A DNA stretch of 64,000 nucleotides from contig NC_057792.1 of NCBI RefSeq assembly GCF_014905175.1, positions 6,448,001-6,512,000 on the forward strand. The letters run 5' to 3'. A program made the position numbers and the translations under genes. Source of the stretch: Aphidius gifuensis. Taxonomy: Eukaryota; Arthropoda; Insecta; Hymenoptera; Braconidae. Below are positions 26,701-41,700 of the stretch, one piece after another. Each line of letters opens with the position of its first letter. The first letter of the stretch is position 1. The notes below the pieces were generated by a model. The model saw only the letters and a program-made list of their open reading frames with translations. It was not told the DNA's origin and searched no databases.

Positions 26701-29700
26701 TTCATTGGCGTTGTCAAACACACCATGTTGTATGTCTTATGTTTGGTGATTTATTGATGGCAATAATACAACTATGGAGTGATTCTCTTCCAGAAGAAAG
26801 CTGTAAAGCAATTGGTAAGTCAATAAATAATTATTATTTCATAGAAAAAAAAAAAAATAATTAATTACTAACGTAGAAAAAAAAGAGAAGAGAATTTATT
26901 TCTAAATCTCAACAGCCACGTGTTCTTTTTTTTTATTTTTATTCTTTGCTGAATAGAGCAGCTGGTATATGCTCAAGTTATATGCATAAATACAACTTGG
27001 TTTAAATGAATAAAAATAAAAATAATATAAATAAAAAAACACGTAACAAAAGTACGTTGAGTTATGCATACTCACGTATCGACTTTACTATTGCTACCTC
27101 GTTTGACTCGGTCATTTTTTTTTTTTCTCCTTTCATTTTTTATATTTTTTTTTCATTTATTATTATCATCGAGGTTATTACTATTATTATTATAAATATA
27201 TATTAATTTTTTTTTTATTCCTTATTTATTTATTTCAACACGTATTAATAAATCTGGGAATATAACAACGACTTTCGGTGGCCTCATTTGCACTTGAATA
27301 ATATTTAAAAGTAGTTTTTTTTAAAAAAATTATTATTTACAATTGTTTGTGTATTGTTGATTTTAATTTTTAAAAAAAATTCCAAGTTGTTAAAATATTT
27401 TAGTGGTGATAAATCTATAAAAAATAGAAAATCTATTTGTTTTTATATTTTTTTTTTTTGCTTTCCGGTGAGAGGAGAGTATACTTTAAGTCGTAAAATT
27501 TATGTTGAAGTTTTTATATATTTTTGTTGGAGCTGTCCTCGACCTCGACCCTGATTTGTTCTCTAGAAAATAAGATAATTATTTTAAATGGCGTTATAAT
27601 TTTTGATTGCAAATTACATATTAAAAAAAATCTAAAATTAATGATGTCATAATTAATAAAAATATGATGAATAATTTTTTTTAAATAAATATTTGCATTA
27701 TGATCATATCAAGATAAAGAAAAATTTATATTCAATATATTATTGATATTATTTTAACATTCAAAAAATTAACAAAAATAAAATTTACATTGCTCGTTAC
27801 GTGTTGATAAATTAAATAAAAGCAAATAAAAATATAACTGATAGCTTATTTAATTAAAAAAAAATTTATAAAATAAAACGATAAAATTAATTAATCAATC
27901 AAATTAGTTATCAATATATACCCGTATTTATATTGATGTTAATTAATTTGTCAAGCATTGTCACAACCGTGTTTGCCACATATAAAATAATTGATAATAA
28001 TTAGACAAAAATCAATAAATAAATTATATAGTTATCAAGAGTAATTGGAAGTTAAAAAAAAAAGTAAAATTTCATTTATTGTTTGTTGAAAAAATCTATG
28101 ATTGTGGATGTAAAAACAAACAAATAAAAGAAGACTGTAGGTTGTTTAAATGTCGATATTGCAATACGACAATAATGGATATACATTGCATCTCCAATGG
28201 ATTACCATGATCATCCGAATAATTACCCATTGCACTGTTTTGGACGGGCTAAAATGGGGTAAACTACCAAGTATATAATCCAAGGGGATTTTCCACTACC
28301 ATCAAATCGTTTCTACAATGCTTTTCAAACCTCATCCTCTACTACTTCTCATACCTATATAACGATGAAAATTCAAAATAATTTTCACGCTTAATTGGTT
28401 AAAACTTTTCGCTTGATTTCTGCCACAAATTGAATTATAAAATTGTTTTATATTTACTTTTTTCAAATTTTTTTTCAACATATTATGTTCAAAAAATTAA
28501 AGCTACGTTTTTTTTTTTGATTATTCTGTAATTATTTGGAGCGTCATTTTTTCATTGAGCTAATATAAAAAATAAAAATTACAAATTGATAATTCGTTCT
28601 TTCGTTTATAGATAGACTGTTTTTTTTTTTTACAACAAGTCAGTTATAATGTAGACTTATTAATGGAAATAATTAAAAAAAATAGTTTCGAAAAATAATA
28701 ATAAAATTTAGTCAACAATTACTGATTAATGATTAACACTTTGACAGATTTTTAATGTTAATTGTTGATTATTTATTATTGTTATTGTTATTATTTAAGA
28801 TAGATTAATGAGATTTATCACAAAATAAAGTTCGTATTCTAACTGAGCTTGTGCAAAAAAAATCAGTCAATTATGTCTATGTGTAAACGTTGTAGCGAAT
28901 TTTGAAGTTTTAATGTTTTTTTATTTTTTTGCCACCACGTACGTGATACGTGCCACCTCGTACCGACACCCCTAAATTGAAAACATTTAAAACTTTTTTT
29001 TAATTTTTAAATTTTTACAATTTTATAATTAATTTAAATACCCATTAAAATTTTGTTAACATTGAATTGAGACATTTAAGTCATCTTAGTTTGAGAGTCA
29101 TTTGAAGTCCTAGTAATTTAAAGAAATAAATAAATTTATCTTTATTGATAAAGACAATCAGATGAATAGTATAAATTTAAAAAAAAATTAATTTTCATTC
29201 ATTATTATAAAGAGATTATTGTGAATGACTTGCCCGCAGATGAAATGAATACGACTTTTGATAAGTAAATAAATAATACAAATAAAGAAAAAATATGTGA
29301 ATTGGAAGAAGAAAAAAAAATTGATATTGCTCTATATTAATGTGTTGGATCTATATATAGATATAATAAAAAATATGTATGTATTTAACTGAATGAACCC
29401 GTATCCCAGGAAATCCGAGAATGACATATGTCTGTTGATTGTTATCATATCAACAATGCTTGGCATTTATCGATGAACAATCGGCATTGTACTTAAAGTT
29501 AAACATCATAAAAAAAATTACAAATAACTTTTCTTTTTTTAATTTTATTATTGTTTGAGTATAATAACAAATCCAAGATATTTTTTTATTATTATTTATT
29601 GTTCATATATCATCATAGTTAAGCAACCAAATGGGTATTGAAATTCATACCAACTAAAGAATAACTTGACAATTTTTTAAACTCAGTTGTTTTTTTTTTT

Positions 29701-32700
29701 CATCTAATATTCAAGTACATTAGAATGTATTTTAAAGTATTAAAAGTTTTCATTATATATACTTAGTATGATTGTCTTGAAAAACTTTAGAGTCAGTAAT
29801 TTTATCGTGGTAATTTATTGATCATTTGTTTGAGATGATTTGATGATCAGGCATACTATTTTGTCAGAAATATTATATTGTATTATGTAAATGACATAAA
29901 TTTGCATTTCTTGGTGTATCTTTTGACCTAGATTTCTGGGCATTAAAAAAAATAAATCGATAATCAAAGATTGACATATTTAATGCAATGCTGATAGAAA
30001 GAAAAATTTTTTTTTTTTGTCTTTCAATAGTTAAATTCACCTATTTACAAATAGCATTGAGATTTAATTTTACTATCTCAAATAATCTTTGTTTTATCTA
30101 ATTTTTTTTTTTTTTTTTTTTAAACACCATATCTATACAGGGTTGCTCTTGATTAAAAGAAAATTTTTTTATTTAAAATATAAAATTAAATTTCAATGGA
30201 AATTTAACATTGTCTAACTATATGCAAGTTAAAAATAATTTAAATTAATAAATTTTATATTTTAATAATAATAAATCATAGCGCTGTTTATTTCCATTAC
30301 ATAATTCATAGATTTATAATAAATCATTTATTATTTACACTCAAATCATACATTGCATACTTTTTCATTTATAAATTATTTATAATATCATTTATTCACT
30401 TGACTTCTCCCATCATTAGACCACTTGAAACATTAAAATTAATAATACTCCATTTTTCATTCAGACGATAATACTAAAATAACAATCTCTTTTCCTAAAA
30501 TTAACAATTGCCATGTACTATATAAACAAAACAGAAAAAAAACCAATCCAATAAATCCCGCTGTAATTGTTTTTTTTTTTAAATTTAAATCCACAAAAAA
30601 TAAAATTAAACAAATATAACGTAATATTTATTTTATTTATTATTCTTTGTGATATGACGATAATCTTTCGAGCATTAAAATTAAGAATGTAAATTTAGCG
30701 TATTGTGTATTATTGAAGAGAAAAAACAATGGAAATATTATAAAAGATAAAATATATATATAATTTATGGATAATTGGATAATTTTATGGTGACGTGAAT
30801 GTAAAAAAAAAAAAAAAAAATTGTACTCAAAAGGAAGAAAGCGCAGATAATTATTTATTCGTTAAGGTTTATTTTCATTTATAAATGTCTATATAATCAT
30901 CTACATATGTGTTTGTCATTATATTTTCATTTATTTATTATTTTTTTTTTTTATATAAAAACGTGTTGGTGTAGTATGGCGCCATGTGGGCACGGGATAT
31001 TTTTTTTATTTTTCGATTGGCTCGAGTGGCCTCGTTGGTCGGGCGCCGTTTAGTACTAAAGTCATTGAATATTGTACTTGATTTGTAAGCGTGCCCGTTG
31101 CTCTGACTATTCTCATTTCAACTCGCAAATTTGATTTATATCAATAATTTTAATGGCCGTAATTTACTTGGTAATTTACTCAATGCTCACTTGTGTTTAT
31201 TACAGCTAAACCGATCATAATTAAAAATACATATTTTCATTTTTTTTTCTATTTCTTTTCTCATTTTTGTTTCAACTTTAAAATAGAAAAATAAAATATG
31301 TCTAGGTTTTCCGATTGACTTTAGTAACGCAATATAGTGCTATCGATTCTGAAAAAAAAAAAAAATTATCCCATAAAGCATTGCAAAATAAAAATGCAAT
31401 GCTATGAATTTTTTATTTTTTTTTTTGTTAGCTTCCAATTTCGGAGTTTTTGTCCCTTTAAATCTGAGTATTTTCCAGAGATTATTATTAAAAAAAAAAA
31501 ATATTTTTTTGCATGCATTTGGATTTGAACTTGGCAATTTGATTGATCTGTCAAGTTTTCATATTTGTTGTAAAAATAAATACGCTAAAAATGGAAAAAT
31601 AATAATAAATGTTAAAAAAAAATTTATATATGAAATAGGAAATAGAGTAAAATAAAGTCTGACTTATTTGGTGTTCAATCTTGTTGGATATGCGTAATGT
31701 CATTCGAGTGTATATACAAAATGTAAGCCTGAAGTAAAAATAATCTAGAAAAAAAAATAAGTAAATATCCTCTCTTCATCTTTTTCTTTTAAACCCCCTG
31801 TTCACCACACAGAAAAATATACGTTTTCCTTTTTGTGGTTCCCTTTTCACTCCGATAACTTTGACTCTTTCTTTTCAGTTATTTTTATTTTTTTCATTTT
31901 AGTTTTTTAGATTTTTCAATTTTTTTTTTATTTTCATTTTCATTCTTTGTTTTTATACTCTACTCCCCTATTTTTCGTTTTACTCCATTTCGCGGTTTTC
32001 TCTGTATATATGTATTTTCTTTTTTTTTTTTGTTCATTTTTTCGCGACCTTTATTCACGTGTTTTCCGGCGGAGACGGTTTCTTGGTGAATCTATATCAC
32101 CAGAAAGTTTGTTTCGCCAATTTCCGTACACAAAAAAATAATAAAATGAAAAAATACTTTTCAAGAAAACTAAGCGTTAAATTCAGTTTTCAAGATTTTT
32201 TTTTTTTTTCTCCAACATATATATTTTTATATATAATATCTATATTATTTTTTTCTATGAAATGAAAAAGTTTCTTTTTACGTTGACAGAAAATAAAGTA
32301 AGTTATATACGTCACTCATTTTTATGAAAAGACGTATATATTGTCATTTATTATTCTACTTATATTAAAAAAAATTCATTTAGATTTTTTAAAATTTTTT
32401 TATTAATTTTCTTTATATTCTTTTATTACAACTTTATAGTAAAAATTGAATAAATAACGTATTTATCCAGGATTTATAGTAATTATTTCATTAATAATAT
32501 ATAATAATAAATTGAAATAATAAAATAAAAATAAATAAACATTTCATACAATATTTGAAAGATTAATATTAAAAAAAATTAAATTTGAAATAATAATAAC
32601 ATTGAGTCATTACAATACGATGACTAATTAATTTATTTTTAAATTAATTAATTTTAAATTTATCCAAGATGTATGATAAAAGTAAATTTAAAAAAATAAA

Positions 32701-35700
32701 TAAATTGTTAAATGAAATATTTATTTATTTATCCTATGATATATACTGTTGTCATAATTTTTGGCAAATTCAAAATAGTCATTAAATCATTATGTTTATA
32801 TTTTACTATGCTTCTATTATTTTTATAATGATTAATTTTAATTTTAAATATACACCTAATGTTTGTCATACTAATTACACGCTACAGGATGTTTTTTTTT
32901 CTGTTGGAGAAATTATTTCCCAGGACATTACATTTTAATTTGACTGGGTAGTTTATATTTAGTATATTTTGGTCATGATTAATTTAAATTTTAAAGCTTC
33001 CTGTGTATTTTATCCCTCCAAAATAATTTCACAAAAATTTATTATATTTATTCTATCAATTACCTCTCAATTTTAAACATTAATTTCAATTTAAATTACT
33101 TTTATATTAAATGACAAATATTAATCCAAATTTTGTAAATATTATCACACTCGTTTTATAAATTCAAAATTCAATTATTTAAAAATATAACCAAAAATAA
33201 AAATTCACTTTAAACAATTGGTTTATATATCCATATAGTGTGTTGTTCGGTTTATGGTCGAGCCATATTTTGGTCATGTGGTTTTGTTCATTTTCGTGCT
33301 GATGGTACATCGAGAGAAAGCTCTCATGTTTCTCACCAGGTGTTGGTCGTGGTTATACTAAACTATAGCACATCGTTGTTCTGTCAGTAAATATATTATA
33401 TATATACACGCATATGGACCATCATGTTCATTGTCCTCTCTTCTTCTCATCCCCTTGCTCTTTACTCTATCCTTAACATCATTTTCTTTTTTCAAATTAT
33501 CTCTCTTTTTCGCTCTTTCCCCATATCTCAAATGCAGTTTCTCGTATAAACTACACATACATTTAAACCATCGCATGTGAACCACACAAATTCTGTCAAC
33601 CAAAATTTATGACAACCAAATGCTTCGAACACCTTTTGTATTTACCACAATACAAAAACTTAAAAAGTAAATAAAAAATTGAAAAATCAATTAATTCATT
33701 TTCATTTTTCTTGAAATTTATTTATTTTATCTCTAATAATTTTATTCAAAGTAAATCAATCAAAATGCAAATATAATTTATGTCAAAGTGTATGAGTAAG
33801 AGATGACACTATTGCATCGTAATAATGTCAGAAAAAATTCACAAGGCACTTTGCCGTTAGTCCCCGGAAAGCAAAGTGAATTTATACTCATGGCACCTGG
33901 ATGAGTAGAGAGCTAAACAAGGACAAAGACTATATACTTTTTACCTTTTATATAAATATATACGTATATGTATATAATGGCTGTGTTGTACATGTATTAG
34001 AGATTATATAGCCTTGGGGAATATACTGTGCTTGTATCTTTGTCATCTTTGTATTTTCTTTTTTCCTCATTTTTTTTTTTTTCATTTTATTTTTTCTTTT
34101 ATTATTTTCTCAACGTTAGGCTTTTGTACATAGTACCCATACACATATATGCATTGTGTAAATTGTATGTGTTTGTGAGTAAATCTCTGATGGAAATAAA
34201 GAGAAAAGTAGCTAAACATTTTTGGATTTATATCGGTAAACATCAGCATCACTGATGCATATTATATTTTGTGCAAAAAACTAGCAATGTACTCATGAGA
34301 ATAACTTGATGATTATACTTAAAATATACTGCTACATATAATTTTATTGTTTTAAAGTTAAAATTTAATACTCCAATTTGACAATCAATTTATTTCTTAT
34401 TTATTTTTATTTATGAATTTTCATTATGATCGAAAATATTTGAAGTAAAATTTTTTTTAAAATACTGATCAGTTTGGGGTAAATGAAATTTGTAGATATA
34501 TTTTTTTTCTTGTAATATCTATGGTTTTATATTTTTTTTTTCTTGTGGAATTTTTATGGTGGGGCATATGTCCCCAACAGGCGGTCCTTATGGGTATAGC
34601 TCGCTGACCTGCCGCGTTCTTAGAAAATTATCTCAATGTTTAAAAATTCATAACTTATTGACAAATAAAAATTAAAGGTTCAAATTTTTTTTAATGTATT
34701 TTTCAGTATGTCTACATTTTACTGTCTAAATTTCATGAAATTCTGACGTATGGTTGTAGAAGAGTTAACATTATTGATAAAATTCGATACATTTAATTCG
34801 TTGTTTAACCACTTTTACCTTTTTATTAGGGATGAAAAGGGTAACTTGAAAATTTTTGACTTTTAAAATTACCTACAGGGATTTTGATGATCTACAATTT
34901 AAGCTATCTCCAAATAAAATCAGTAAATTTTAAAGCTCTCAAATAGAAAAAAATGTCGGCAGACTCAAAAAAACTAATAGATTCTTCAGTGAGAATCTTG
35001 AAATGTTACAAAACATTTGAATAGATTAGATGGTTTAAAGTTGACTTGACTTGGCTTAAAATAAAAGAAGAATTTTATTTAAAAAAATAACAAAAATTAA
35101 AAAACAAAACCTCTCTATCGTTCTGCTTCTCTGCCGTTTAAGGAGGTTATGCACAAATTCATTGCGGGTGTTGCGGGGCGCTTCTGACGTCACAGACAAA
35201 ACTGAAATCTGGCTACACTGTAAAAAAATAAAGTGAAAAGCGCCTGCGCCCCGTATACAATATATGGGATTGCGGGTATGTGTGTGTGTTTGAACATGCC
35301 ATACGTTGCCACATCTAATTTTTGTAAAGTTTATAATTAATTTCTCATTAATTGACCGATCAACATATGAAAATTTTTCGCGCAATTAATAAAACTCGGT
35401 TTCTAGTACATGTGTGATTTTTTTCAAGACTTTTTCATCATTTTTTCTATCCGAAAAAAATGGTTGAAATCTCCATAAGAGCCAATGTTAAATATTATTT
35501 TCAATAATTAATTACAAAAAATTTAACCGATCAACATAAGAAAATAATTATACCGTTGTATTCAGAATGAAAAGATCTACTTGTGTACAAGATTTCAGAA
35601 CATTCTCATTATATTTAAAAAAAAAAAGAGTGATAGCTGCATAACCTCCTTAAAATATTTAAAATTTTACATTTCTTTATATTAGCTTGTTTTTTTGTAA

Positions 35701-38700
35701 CATTTCTTGTTGCATAAAATTTCACTTACAACCTGGGAATTTTTATTAACCGTTTATATATTCATGGGATATAGAATTACAAGTATTTTTAAATGATTTA
35801 GTTGAGGCTATATGAACAAGTGGGATCATAGTCGTGCTTCATGCTCTAGTTATTGAAGAACCGGCCTTCTTGTCCATGTTCCTTTCCAACAGTGTACCAA
35901 TTTTACATCATTATTTGTATTATTATTAAATACACGTACAGTATATTTTTTATATTCAAATAATCATTTTATTGTATAAAAATTTTACACATTATTAACG
36001 TCTCATGAAGCAAAATATATTGAGGAAAAAAAAGATATAAAAAAAATTTAAAAACAAGTAAAATATTAACAATGAAATAACTGATGTAATTATATGTCCT
36101 CTATATGTATTTATATTATTTTAATGCAGCTTCATTCCCCGAATGAATGTATAAAAATTTCAACTCATTCATTTTTTTTTTTTTCTCTATAATTTTTTTT
36201 TTTTTCTTTCGCAAATATTTATGTCTCTTTTTATATTTATTTTTTTTCTACTCACATTTTCCTGTTGTTACTCCACCGGAAACATGGTGTGGATTTTTTA
36301 TTTGTATTTTTTTTTTTTCACCCAAAAGGCAATTCATCGATGTGTGAAAGGCTTTTCCGACAATTCACCATATCTGCCAAATATAATATCCCTATTTATA
36401 TTTATAATATTACATAAAAAATTCATGAAAAAATATCTTAAACTCTTTGACAGCTAGATAAATATATTATTTTCATTGAATAATATTTTTCATGCATTTT
36501 TATCATTGACAAAGTACATTGCATTGATTTACGGTATCAAGTTGATGAAATTTCCGGTCATGCGGGTATACAACAACAAGAAAATACGATGAAACTAGTC
36601 ACGTACAATAAATACTGTCGATCGAATAAAAAAAAAAATACATATACACGTAACGGGAAGTTTAAGAATTGACAAACTTACAGTAAGAAATATAAAGCAT
36701 AATTTTTTTTCTCATTGATGATGTTCTCAATTGTCCACGAGACTCGCACGTATCACCAAAATTTTCTTAAGGATCGTATGCTTTCTAGGTCAGCTACAGC
36801 AACCCCCCCCCCCCTTCCCCTAAAAAATAATAACAATAGATAATCAAAATAATGAGAAACGAAAGTTCTCATTTTTCAGCTTCAATTCTGCAAATTTAAT
36901 AGATACCCAACATCAGGTCTAAAATTATATCTGACAAAATAGAAAAAAAAAAAAAAATAGAAAAAAAGGTTCATCACAATTCTCATCTATTTTTTTTTTT
37001 GAATTTATATATACCTGCACCCGACCTAAACTAAATTTCAAAAAGAAAATAATTTGATAGTTAATTTACGATGATTTTTTTTTTTTAACCTTATTTTGTA
37101 TATTTGTAAAAATTCGATGGAATTTTGTTGAATTAATTTTGAAAGCATATATACTTGAACTGAAAAAAAAAATATATAATTTATATATAAAACAGAAATA
37201 TTTTAAAAATTTATTAAGAAAGTGGGTCATCTTATTTATTTTTATTATTGGTGTTTTTTTTTTTTTTGTAAACATTAATCAATCTGTAAATCTGAAGAGC
37301 GATTAATTTGTAAAAACTTTTGGATAGCTCTGAATTTTCAGTAATTTATAGTAAAATTGCTTTAAATTTTGTAATAAAAAAATGAAGGGTTTAAAAATAA
37401 TATTTTTAATGATATTATAACTTTGATAAAAATAGATTTATACAGTAAATAAATTATAATTTTTAGTTTCAAAATAGTTGAGGAAATAAAAAACAAGAAG
37501 TAATAAATTTTCAAACCTAAAAATAATCATTCAAAGTTGTATTGACATTTTTCTTTAAGTAAAAAATACAATTGTTAATAAACTTTTTACTCCAAAAATT
37601 AATTAACAATTCAATTTATTAAATTTACAATTTTTAACTGATTGTTTAAATGCAGAATAATTGAAATTAAATTTATAATTTAAGCTAAATATTAAATTAA
37701 CATCTCAAAAATATGCAGATCTATTTTGACATTTAAAAAATGTTTGCAATTTTTTTCTAAATCATATATATAAAATCAAAAAATTGTTAACGAGACACTT
37801 TACTTTGTATACACTACATAAAAATTCACCCCATCAATAAATTCGTCGATTTATATTTATACATTTATCCTACCTTGAATTTTTTATCTGTCCTCAAACT
37901 GTTTTTTTTTTTTTTTTCTTATATACATCTTTCCTAGTCGCGTTTTTTCAACATCGATAATCGACAACTGCTGGCTTTTTCGTCTCATCATTCACGCCTG
38001 TATCAAGATAAAATTCAATTTTCTCAAATATATAAATACATATAAAGTCTACCCGCGTTTTTCAACATTCACGGTTTATTTACTTTTCCACAATTTTCAA
38101 TTGGATAACCCATCTCTCTCTCCTTCTTTTTCCTCAACACTTTTTTTTATTATTTTTTTTTTTTTTTTGTGAAATATAAAAAAAATAAAGATACAATAAA
38201 AACGATGTACACCGTATATATCCAAGCAAGCATTCACCTCTCGAATTAAAAATAAATAAAAAAAAAATAAAATAACTAGTAAAAAATCGTATGCATGTTG
38301 GAAAAATAAAAAAAAAATTCGATATTTACGTTAGTCGCCTTCTGGCGTTTCGATTTCACATTAATGTTGTGTTCGATATATTCGAAATGAAAAAAAAAAA
38401 AATCGTGATGCCAAAAAAACCCAATGTAAATACTCGTCAATTCTACCAATACGAATCTTTCGAAATTTGCTCGTTCGTTTTTCATGATGGGCTAGTTACA
38501 ACAGATGTTTTTCACCCTATATTTTTTTATTTTTTCATTTTTATTTCTATCCTCTATTCACTCTTTATAATACTTTCTCTCTTTGATTTTTGTTATTTAA
38601 CTGAAAATCCCGTTACATATGTTACTCCCGTGAATAATACATATATATTGCCTTTTAGCTATTTACCTTTTATTTACAACACAAATTATATGTACATACA

Positions 38701-41700
38701 ATATACGATCTTGTTGAATGATTATATACATATAGGCATTGGAACGTTAAAAAAAAAAACCCCAATTGATTTCCATTGTCAATGATATTTATATTGTCGA
38801 TAATTTATATATGTCAAGTTTAATCATAGTGATTTATTTGACAATCGGTTGCACTTAATACACCATTTATTCAATGATTTTAATAAAAAAAAAATTGATA
38901 TTACTATTATTTTTAAATCATGTATTGATAATGATGACGTGATAAAATATTTTCAACAACAAAAGTACTGCATAAAGAATATTACAAAGAGAAATGATAA
39001 AATGCAATTTAAAAGAAAGGGTCGAAACATATTTCTCGGTCAACATAAAAGTATATATCCACTAGCAATTCAAAAATAAATAAATTACAAATTTATCCAA
39101 GATTTATAATAATTATTAAATTAATAATATATAATAATAAATTGAAATAATAAAATAAAAATAAATAAACATTTAATACAATATTTGAAAGATTAATATT
39201 AAAAAAAATTAAATTTGAAATAATAATAACATTGAGTCATTACAATACGATGACTAATTAATTTATTTTTAAATTAATTAATTTTAAATTTATCCAAGAT
39301 GTATGATAAAAGTAAATTTAAAAAAATAAATAAATTGTTAAATGAAATATTTATTTATTTATCCTATGATATATACTGTTGTCATAATTTTTGGCAAATT
39401 CAAAATTGCCATTAAATCGTTATGTTTATATTTTACTATGCTTCTATTATTTTTATAATGATTAATTTTAATTTTAAATATACCTAATGTTTGTCATACT
39501 AATACTAATTTTGTTTTGGGAAATTATTTACTAGAATATTTTATGTCGAGATGACTTGATCGAGAAGATCTTTATGTTCAGGATATTTTGTTATTGTAAC
39601 AACAGTAGTATAAGAAAACTACTTGTTTATTATTTTTTTTTTAAGTTGGGATACATTCAGGATGGGTTTTTTATTCACTTTAACATGTGTTCAATTGATT
39701 GTATTACATACTGTATTTATGTATATAATATAAAAATGTGTTAAAGCGTTATAGTTGGCTCATTTTCTAACTCTTAATTGACGACATGAATTGGGTTCGT
39801 CGAACCAGTACAACTTGCACTGTGATTATGTATTTCGATTTATATTTTTTTTTTTTTTTTTTGGCAAACATCCAAAAAAATATATAAATTTTTTTTCTAA
39901 TAATTTTTAAGAAATAAGGGTCACATTAAACACGTGTTGAAACACTGAAAAAAAAAATTTCTATTACATTTTCAGTACACGTTTGTTTAGTTTATATTTT
40001 GGCTCATTTATTCTTTATCCTTTCTGTTTACATAAATATTATTATTTAAAAAAAAGAAAATTTTATTAATTTGTTTCTATTATTTATTTTTTTTTTTATA
40101 TGTTTATACAATGTAATGTAACTTGTGTGTATATTATAAGAGTAGCAACTGCCACCCAGTATCTATTTTTAAAATGAAAAAAAAAATATGAAAAAAAAAA
40201 CTTTCCATCATGCTCTGAATACTTTTCTACCCTGCAAGATAAGTGAAAATATTTATATTTATATAAAAAATATAAATAAGAAAAAATATATATAGAGAAA
40301 AAAAAAAAAAAAACGATACAGCAAGTTTTGAAGATATCTTTTAACATCTCGTTAAATAATGCAAGAGTTTATAAATTTTTTTTAAAGCTTTCATATTAAG
40401 CTAAATTTTTTGTTTTATTTTTTACTTGAAATATTTTAAAATTATGTTTTATAATATCAAAAAATAGAGTTGTATAATTTTGAGTAGTAAAATTTATCAA
40501 ATCCAATTATCTTAAATTTTTTTTTACAAAAATAAAATCAAAAAAAATAATTTTAAATTTCTATTGACTCTAAAATTGAATTATTATTTTACATTTCAAA
40601 TTGTCATAATAGAAAGATAAATATTTCATCAATTCATTGAAAAATCATATGAGAATATATTAAAATATGAATAATTTTTGAATAGCGATGATTTTGACTA
40701 ACGTAATTTGCGATGAAATTAAAAATGAAAATGACGATTGAAATTGATGTGGCATCTTGACCATTAATTGGGTCTAATTATCGATAATGATTTCATCAAT
40801 CTCTACCATGTTTTGCTGTCACACTTGTGTGGTAGAATTTTGGCGTGTAGAGACTAGTCAAGCGTGCCTAGCAAGTCTGAACCACCAAGTGCAGCATGTG
40901 CATACACATGTCTCTATCAGCCTTGCCACCCAACTATACATATATATTTTAAACTAAATTATACACATGCAAATTTACTTTACATATATACAACACACAC
41001 ACTTGCATACGTATATTTGTATACATACCCAAACGAAAATTCCAACGAGCAAATGTGAATGTGGCATTGCCCATAAACGATAATAATAATAACATATCTA
41101 TATTGAAAATCTCTGCAGGTTGCACGATGATTTCGATTATAAAATTAGTGACCAACAGTAACCACAATTCACCAATTTAATAATTAACAATAAAAATTTT
41201 TTTTAATACAATTTTCATTTGCAAATTGAGTTGAATAAAAATGTTGTTAAATTTTTTTTTCACATTGGTATTTATTTAAATTTTCTTGGCTTTTTTTCTA
41301 TATGTTTATTAATTTTTTTAAATTATTGCTGAAAATATTTACAGTAACAATTTAAATTATTTAATTAAAAAAATTTAAATTTGCAAATTGATTATTGTTG
41401 TTTTGCGTTAGTAATATTGACTCATGTTTTTTTTTTTTTTATTCAGTAAATAATTAAAATAATTGTACTTGAATAAACTAAGAGAACTTGATGTTTTTAG
41501 ATATTCAAAAAAATAATTAACAAGGAAGCTTTGATGTTGAATTTAATTGTTTATATTTTTAATAACATTTTAGTTTTTTTTTTTTTTCTTTTGACGATGT
41601 TATTTTGTGGATAAATGTGTTTCTTGATTTATCACATGATGTATTACTTTGTATAAATATATTTACGTACATGGAGGTAAAATCAAATCAAAACGGAAAT

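Noticed and set aside
35056..35385. 109-codon minus frame, repeated as 92 codons at 47440-47718
   Set aside because: It is shared only because both lie in copies of the same MITE. It runs out of the element, has no transposase motif, and follows the element's GC-rich part.
38291..38785. 164-codon frame, the second longest open frame in the window
   Set aside because: Composition is low-complexity (Lys and Phe/Tyr/Ile runs), it overlaps an opposing frame, and no domain or splice support is seen.
38849..39079. 76-codon frame just before repeat copy 3, ending with GQHKSIYPLAIQK
   Set aside because: More protein-like than most, but starts at TTG, has no family match that I know, and no equivalent precedes the other repeat copies.
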